A stretch of 9,051 nt of DNA, from the NCBI GenBank assembly GCA_021617435.1, contig JAJWCP010000059.1, positions 1-9,051 of the forward strand, written 5' to 3'. The position numbers and the translations under genes are program-made. Below are positions 7,059 through 9,051 of the stretch, piece by piece (position 1 is the stretch's first letter; each line of letters starts with the position of its first letter). The DNA is from Pseudomonadota bacterium (GTDB taxonomy: Bacteria; Pseudomonadota; Alphaproteobacteria; RF32; CAG-239). Below the pieces are notes generated by a model, which saw only the letters and a list, made by a program, of their open reading frames with translations, was not told the DNA's origin and ran no database searches.

Positions 7059-7538
7059 TTATTTTTTCCGAAAACTGTCAATGGAAATTACTTCTGCCGG
7101 ATGAGAGTTTTGCGATTGGCGGATTTCATCTTCAAGTTTGGCAAGCTTTTCAGCGTTACCGTCTTCTTCACTTTCAGTATCAGGCTTAAAACTTAAGCCG
7201 AATTTGGCGCACGGGTCGGCAAAATAAGTAACAGAGGCAAACGGAACGGTCAGTTCGTACGGAATGCCGCCAAACATCAACACGACTGAAAACTTATCAT
7301 TTTTAACTCTCAAATCAGAAAACTGGTGTTGCAATACAATAGTAATTTCTTTGGGGTATTGCTCTTTTAAACTTTCAGGCATTTTAACACCGGCAAAATC
7401 AGTGCGGAAAGTGATGTAAAAGTGGTTTTCGCCGAGCAACCCTTCCGCTTCGGCAAATTTGAGCGCGTCAACGACAACGCCTCGCAAGTTTTTATTGATA
7501 AGTTCATCGTAATCAATTTCCGATTCGGTGTTTTGCAT
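7059..7538 (-). CDS. sspB: SspB, ClpXP adaptor for ssrA-tagged proteins
   Basis: A 159-residue protein of the alphaproteobacterial SspB family. SspB binds the ssrA tag on rescued translation products and tethers them to ClpX for degradation in the cytoplasm. The substrate-binding domain includes NHFYITFRTDFAGVKMP, EITIVLQHQFSDLRV and FSVVLMFGGIPYELTVPFASVTYFADPCAKFGL. A flexible acidic linker follows, and the C-terminal tail AEVISIDSFRKK resembles the ClpX-docking tail of the family. ATG 7538 is chosen because AAAGGA at 7546-7551 is 7 nt upstream; an in-frame TTG at 7556 would lie upstream of that site. The gene has its own promoter and lies just downstream of the tmRNA gene on the same strand, matching tag maker with tag reader. 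A ribbon-helix-helix gene follows after one base. Confidence 0.92.
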   Translation of the reverse strand: MQNTESEIDYDELINKNLRGVVVDALKFAEAEGLLGENHFYITFRTDFAGVKMPESLKEQYPKEITIVLQHQFSDLRVKNDKFSVVLMFGGIPYELTVPFASVTYFADPCAKFGLSFKPDTESEEDGNAEKLAKLEDEIRQSQNSHPAEVISIDSFRKK

Positions 7539-7545
7539 TTTATTT

Positions 7546-7551
7546 TCCTTT
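7546..7551 (-). promoter_or_regulatory. Ribosome binding site of sspB
   Basis: On the minus strand AAAGGA lies 7 nt before ATG 7538. It lies downstream of the alternative TTG start at 7556, so it selects the ATG. Confidence 0.65.
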
Positions 7552-7571
7552 GCCAAATTACTTTCACGCGC

Positions 7572-7599
7572 ATTATAAAAGTAATTTATAAAACTTCAA
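7572..7599 (-). promoter_or_regulatory. Sigma70-type promoter of sspB
   Basis: On the minus strand TTGAAG (7594-7599) is followed after 16 bases by a perfect TATAAT (7572-7577). Transcription would start near 7565, giving a short leader to the sspB ATG at 7538. The promoter begins just five bases after the tmRNA terminator T-run, so sspB is independently transcribed. Confidence 0.72.
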
Positions 7600-7603
7600 G
7601 CAT

Positions 7604-7635
7604 AAAAAATGAGCCGTTCTGTTGCTAGGTGGCTC
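7604..7635 (-). terminator. Rho-independent terminator of the tmRNA gene
   Basis: On the minus strand GAGCC (7631-7635) pairs with GGCTC (7611-7615), followed by ATTTTTT (7604-7610). The 15-nt loop is long for a terminator, but the T-run and position directly after the tag-coding piece fit. Confidence 0.72.
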
Positions 7636-7821
7636 AAACCCCACTTTTAACAAACCAAGGTTAAAAGAATCAGATTTTGTTACTTTCGCTTAAATTAAGC
7701 AGCTACGGCAACAGGTGCAAAATTATCATTTGCATTCATTTATTTTGAACCGATAACGGTGGTATCCCGCCGAACACAGCAAGTATCTTTAATGTTATAC
7801 TGTCAAACCTATTTCACCCCC
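7636..7821 (-). ncRNA. tmRNA coding piece (tag-bearing RNA)
   Basis: The mature 5' end is expected at 7821, where GGGGGTG starts the acceptor stem. GAAATAGGTTTGAC forms the D-arm-like region, and CGGCGG-GATA-CCACCG (about 7763-7778) gives a PK1-like hairpin with one mismatch before the tag frame. After the tag, TTTTAAC and GTTAAAA flank an 8-nt loop, and a GTGG/CCAC pairing follows and runs into the terminator region. The 3' end is a guess made from the start of the terminator. Confidence 0.75.
7695..7733 (-). other. tmRNA tag reading frame (ANDNFAPVAVAA)
   Basis: The resume codon is GCA at 7731-7733. The frame reads A-N-D-N-F-A-P-V-A-V-A-A and ends in TAA at 7695-7697. The ANDNFA start and the hydrophobic VAA end match alphaproteobacterial ssrA tags such as that of Caulobacter. 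The N-terminal half would be read by SspB and the terminal Ala-Ala by ClpX. Confidence 0.95.
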
Positions 7822-7829
7822 TCGTATCC

Positions 7830-7934
7830 GGCTGTTTAAGCGGCTCCTGCTTGCAAGTTTTTTCTTTATGTAGCGGTTTTGTACACCGCAGAAAAAACTT
7901 ACATCGCATTAGCCGGCTTAAACAGCCGTCACTA
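7830..7934. repeat. Palindromic repeat element, copy A
   Basis: This is a nested palindrome. The outer arms are GGCTGTTTAAGC-GGCT (7830-7845) and AGCC-G-GCTTAAACAGCC (7911-7927), with one bulged G. The middle arms are AAGTTTTTTCT (7855-7865) and AGAAAAAACTT (7890-7900). The inner arms are GCGGT (7873-7877) and ACCGC (7885-7889). From 7837 to 7934 it is nearly identical to copy B. Confidence 0.9.
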
Positions 7935-8040
7935 TAAACGCTCTCATGCTTGTTGCTCACTCATTCGTGTAGTTTTTACCTACAAGTCGTTCGCTCGCAA
8001 CGGCGCAGCAGAGCATTTCTCTGCATTTTTGCAGTTAAGA

Positions 8041-8135
8041 TAAGCGGCTCCTGCTTGCAAGTTTTTTTATGTGGCGGTTTTGTACACCGCAGAAAAAACT
8101 TACATCGCATTAGCCGGCTTAAACAGCCCTCACTA
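8041..8135. repeat. Palindromic repeat element, copy B
   Basis: A direct repeat of 7837-7934, differing by a 3-nt deletion in the T-rich arm, one A/G change before the inner stem and one G/C change near the right end. The left outer arm GGCTGTT of copy A is missing and replaced by unrelated bases, so copy B looks truncated. It ends 24 nt from the CCA of the acceptor piece. Confidence 0.9.
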
Positions 8136-8159
8136 ACGGCATAACAGTGCTTTATAAAA

Positions 8160-8240
8160 TGGTGGAGGTGCCGAGTACTGCCCTCGGGTCCAATATACCT
8201 ATTTCATACCGCCTCTGGTGTTACAGCCAATTTCTTGGCA
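8160..8240 (-). ncRNA. tmRNA acceptor piece
   Basis: It holds the P2 half-helix TATATTG, the T arm, the 3' acceptor strand and the encoded CCA. The T loop GGCAGTA is not the usual TTCGANN but matches the form I know from alphaproteobacterial tmRNAs. The 5' part starts with GCCAA-GAAA-TTGGC (8226-8239), a GAAA-tetraloop hairpin right at the predicted transcription start. Whether that hairpin stays in the mature RNA is not known from sequence. Confidence 0.8.
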
Positions 8241-8246
8241 AAAATT

Positions 8247-8274
8247 AGTATAGGCATATTTTGCTAAAATGCAA
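8247..8274 (-). promoter_or_regulatory. Promoter of the tmRNA gene
   Basis: On the minus strand TTGCAT (8269-8274) is followed after 16 bases by TATACT (8247-8252). Transcription would start near 8240, exactly at the GAAA-tetraloop hairpin that opens the acceptor piece. It lies just past the stop codon of the pilin-like gene. Confidence 0.75.
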
Positions 8275-8288
8275 GCAGATATTTGGGC

Positions 8289-8960
8289 CTATCGTAGCCA
8301 TATAATCGCAAATTCAACGCTTGAATTTACGCCGTAATGTTTGGTACATAGTTCGTAAATGTCATTCATGGTTAGATTTTTAAGGCATTTAGCATCAGCC
8401 GCACAGTAATTGTCGCCAAATAATCTGACAGCGGCATTATCGCTATTGTTATGATTACTTTGTGACATTACCTGCCAAAGACTAGAGCTGTTTTCTTTGG
8501 AAGCAATCAGCATATTGCGGCATATATCAATATTGTTGGTTGATTTGGTGATAAGTGATGAAGAACCATCTGATGAATATGTAGATAGAAAAATTTGATC
8601 TCCGCTACTGCTGATAAAAATCCACCATGCTTGCCCGAAAATATCATAAATATATGTATCGCTGCTTGGTTTAACCATCTCGCTTGGAATTTCGCCCATT
8701 TTGATAAAAGTTTCGGTTAAAAAAGTGCCGTTCTGTTTAATGTTGTCAAACCTATGCACATTGCGAGCCACGGCATTGATAACAGTGTTTAATTGTTCGG
8801 CGTGTTTATTGAGTTTATACTTCATCATTGCTTTACTGTAACCGGCAATCGCCCCGACGGAAAGCACTCCGATAATGGCGAGAACTCCCAGCATCTCAAC
8901 CATAGACCGACCGGTACAAAAACCGTCATTATAAAACTTGAGCGATGCGTCCGTCCTCAT
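8289..8960 (-). CDS. Type IV pilin-like / pseudopilin protein
   Basis: A 223-residue protein with a class III (prepilin) signal: a 17-residue leader ending in CTG, then RSMVEMLGVLAIIGVLSVGAIAGYSKAM. Cleavage after G17 leaves glutamate at position 5 of the mature protein, as prepilin peptidase substrates require. The hydrophobic helix would anchor it in the inner membrane until assembly. The C-terminal globular part holds cysteines in CRNML, NYCAADAKC and ELCTKHYG, which could form disulfides. I chose ATG 8960 because it gives a normal leader; the frame stays open upstream, but only a TTG at 9038 is available in the window and it would read through two palindromic elements. GGAG nine bases upstream, inside a palindrome arm, is the only Shine-Dalgarno candidate. 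No pilus assembly genes are nearby. The exact role (pilus, secretion or uptake) is unknown. Confidence 0.8.
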   Translation of the reverse strand: MRTDASLKFYNDGFCTGRSMVEMLGVLAIIGVLSVGAIAGYSKAMMKYKLNKHAEQLNTVINAVARNVHRFDNIKQNGTFLTETFIKMGEIPSEMVKPSSDTYIYDIFGQAWWIFISSSGDQIFLSTYSSDGSSSLITKSTNNIDICRNMLIASKENSSSLWQVMSQSNHNNSDNAAVRLFGDNYCAADAKCLKNLTMNDIYELCTKHYGVNSSVEFAIIWLR

Positions 8961-8964
8961 AGTG

Positions 8965-8995
8965 TCACACTCCGGCTTGACCGGAGTGTCCAGGT
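8965..8995 (+). repeat. GGCTTGACC-core palindromic element, copy 1
   Basis: ACACTCCGG (8967-8975) and CCGGAGTGT (8981-8989) pair around CTTGA, flanked by GTCA- on the left and -CCAGGT on the right. This resembles intergenic palindromes common in alphaproteobacterial genomes. It ends four bases before the pilin ATG as read on the minus strand. Confidence 0.85.
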
Positions 8996-9019
8996 GGAAG
9001 AAATTTGCTACTTTGTTTG

Positions 9020-9051
9020 ACCTGGATATTCGGGTCAAGCCCGAATATGAC
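9020..9051 (-). repeat. GGCTTGACC-core palindromic element, copy 2, inverted
   Basis: On the minus strand it reads GTCA-TATTCGGG-CTTGA-CCCGAATA-TCCAGGT, with arms ATATTCGGG and CCCGAATAT. It has the same core and flanks as copy 1 but different arm bases and the opposite orientation, 24 nt away. It touches the window edge and may continue. Confidence 0.85.

Larger units (their letters stand above)
7822..8159 (-). other. Intervening segment of the tmRNA precursor
   Basis: These 338 nt lie between the CCA of the acceptor piece and the 5' end of the coding piece and should be removed by processing. They hold two copies of a palindromic element and, between them, smaller hairpins: TGTAG-TTTTTAC-CTACA near 7968-7984 and GCAGAG-CATTT-CTCTGC at 8007-8023. 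No convincing protein-coding frame is present; the short open frames across it ignore this structure. Confidence 0.8.
7636..8240 (-). ncRNA. ssrA: Circularly permuted two-piece tmRNA precursor
   Basis: Transfer-messenger RNA rescues stalled ribosomes and adds a degradation tag. Here the tRNA-like 3' part precedes the tag part, as in the permuted alphaproteobacterial form. On the minus strand the acceptor piece ends with CACCTCC (8164-8170), a discriminator A and an encoded CCA (8160-8162). It carries a T arm CCGAG-GGCAGTA-CTCGG (8171-8187). The coding piece begins GGGGGTG (7815-7821), which pairs with CACCTCC over all seven positions, including one G-U. CAGTATA (7796-7802) in the coding piece also pairs with TATATTG in the acceptor piece (helix P2, seven pairs with one G-U). 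Between the pieces are 338 nt that must be removed. The 5' end is taken from the promoter, and the coding-piece 3' end from the terminator; both are approximate. Confidence 0.93.

Noticed and set aside
6912..7196. Plus-strand open frames opposite the RHH gene and sspB
   Set aside because: Both lie antisense to genes with clear family motifs and have no ribosome binding site.
7835..8135. Possible CRISPR array from two repeats with a ~106-nt spacer
   Set aside because: Only two copies, each about 95 nt and strongly nested-palindromic, with an over-long spacer; the locus is inside a tmRNA precursor and no cas genes are present.
7950..8144. A 64-codon plus-strand open frame
   Set aside because: It runs antisense through hairpins and a repeat in the tmRNA intervening segment, lacks a ribosome binding site and shows no family pattern.
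8961..9038. N-terminal extension of the pilin-like protein to a TTG at 9038
   Set aside because: It would translate two palindromic elements and give a leader of over 40 residues, while ATG 8960 gives a normal 17-residue prepilin leader.

Overview
The window suggests an AT-rich alphaproteobacterium, possibly of the small-genome, gut- or host-associated kind. Four things support this. There is a circularly permuted two-piece tmRNA encoding the tag ANDNFAPVAVAA. Beside it is an alphaproteobacterial-type SspB followed by a ribbon-helix-helix gene. A DUF47-Pit phosphate pair resembles the orfA-pit pair of rhizobia. Palindromes with a GGCTTGACC-type core flank a short pilin-like gene. The assignment rests on motif recognition, not on a database search.

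Left part, plus strand. Positions 53-1770 hold a PhoU-like DUF47 protein translationally coupled to a PiT-family phosphate permease. Positions 1862-2660 hold two small paralogous genes of unknown function, duplicated in tandem with similar 5' leaders and 3' hairpins, and with arginine and (in the second) lysine/leucine codon choices unlike the neighbours. A rho-independent terminator closes this block. Positions 2813-6851 form a tight plus-strand operon: methionyl-tRNA synthetase, a membrane-anchored protein with a degenerate nuclease-like domain, and the potassium uptake channel subunit TrkH.

Right part, minus strand. The pilin-like gene (8960 down to 8289) is followed by a good promoter and the permuted ssrA locus: the acceptor piece lies near 8160-8240, then a 338-nt intervening segment, then the tag-coding piece ending at a terminator at 7604-7635. 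A separate promoter then drives sspB and a small ribbon-helix-helix gene, which ends overlapping the end of trkH. tmRNA tags stalled nascent chains and SspB delivers ssrA-tagged proteins to ClpXP, so maker and adaptor of the degradation tag are encoded side by side.

Most worth a second look: the intervening segment of the tmRNA precursor, which carries two near-identical copies of a ~95-nt nested palindromic element with further hairpins between them; the tandem unknown paralogs; the degenerate SNase-like membrane protein; and the facing palindromes before the pilin start, whose arms differ in sequence yet stay complementary.
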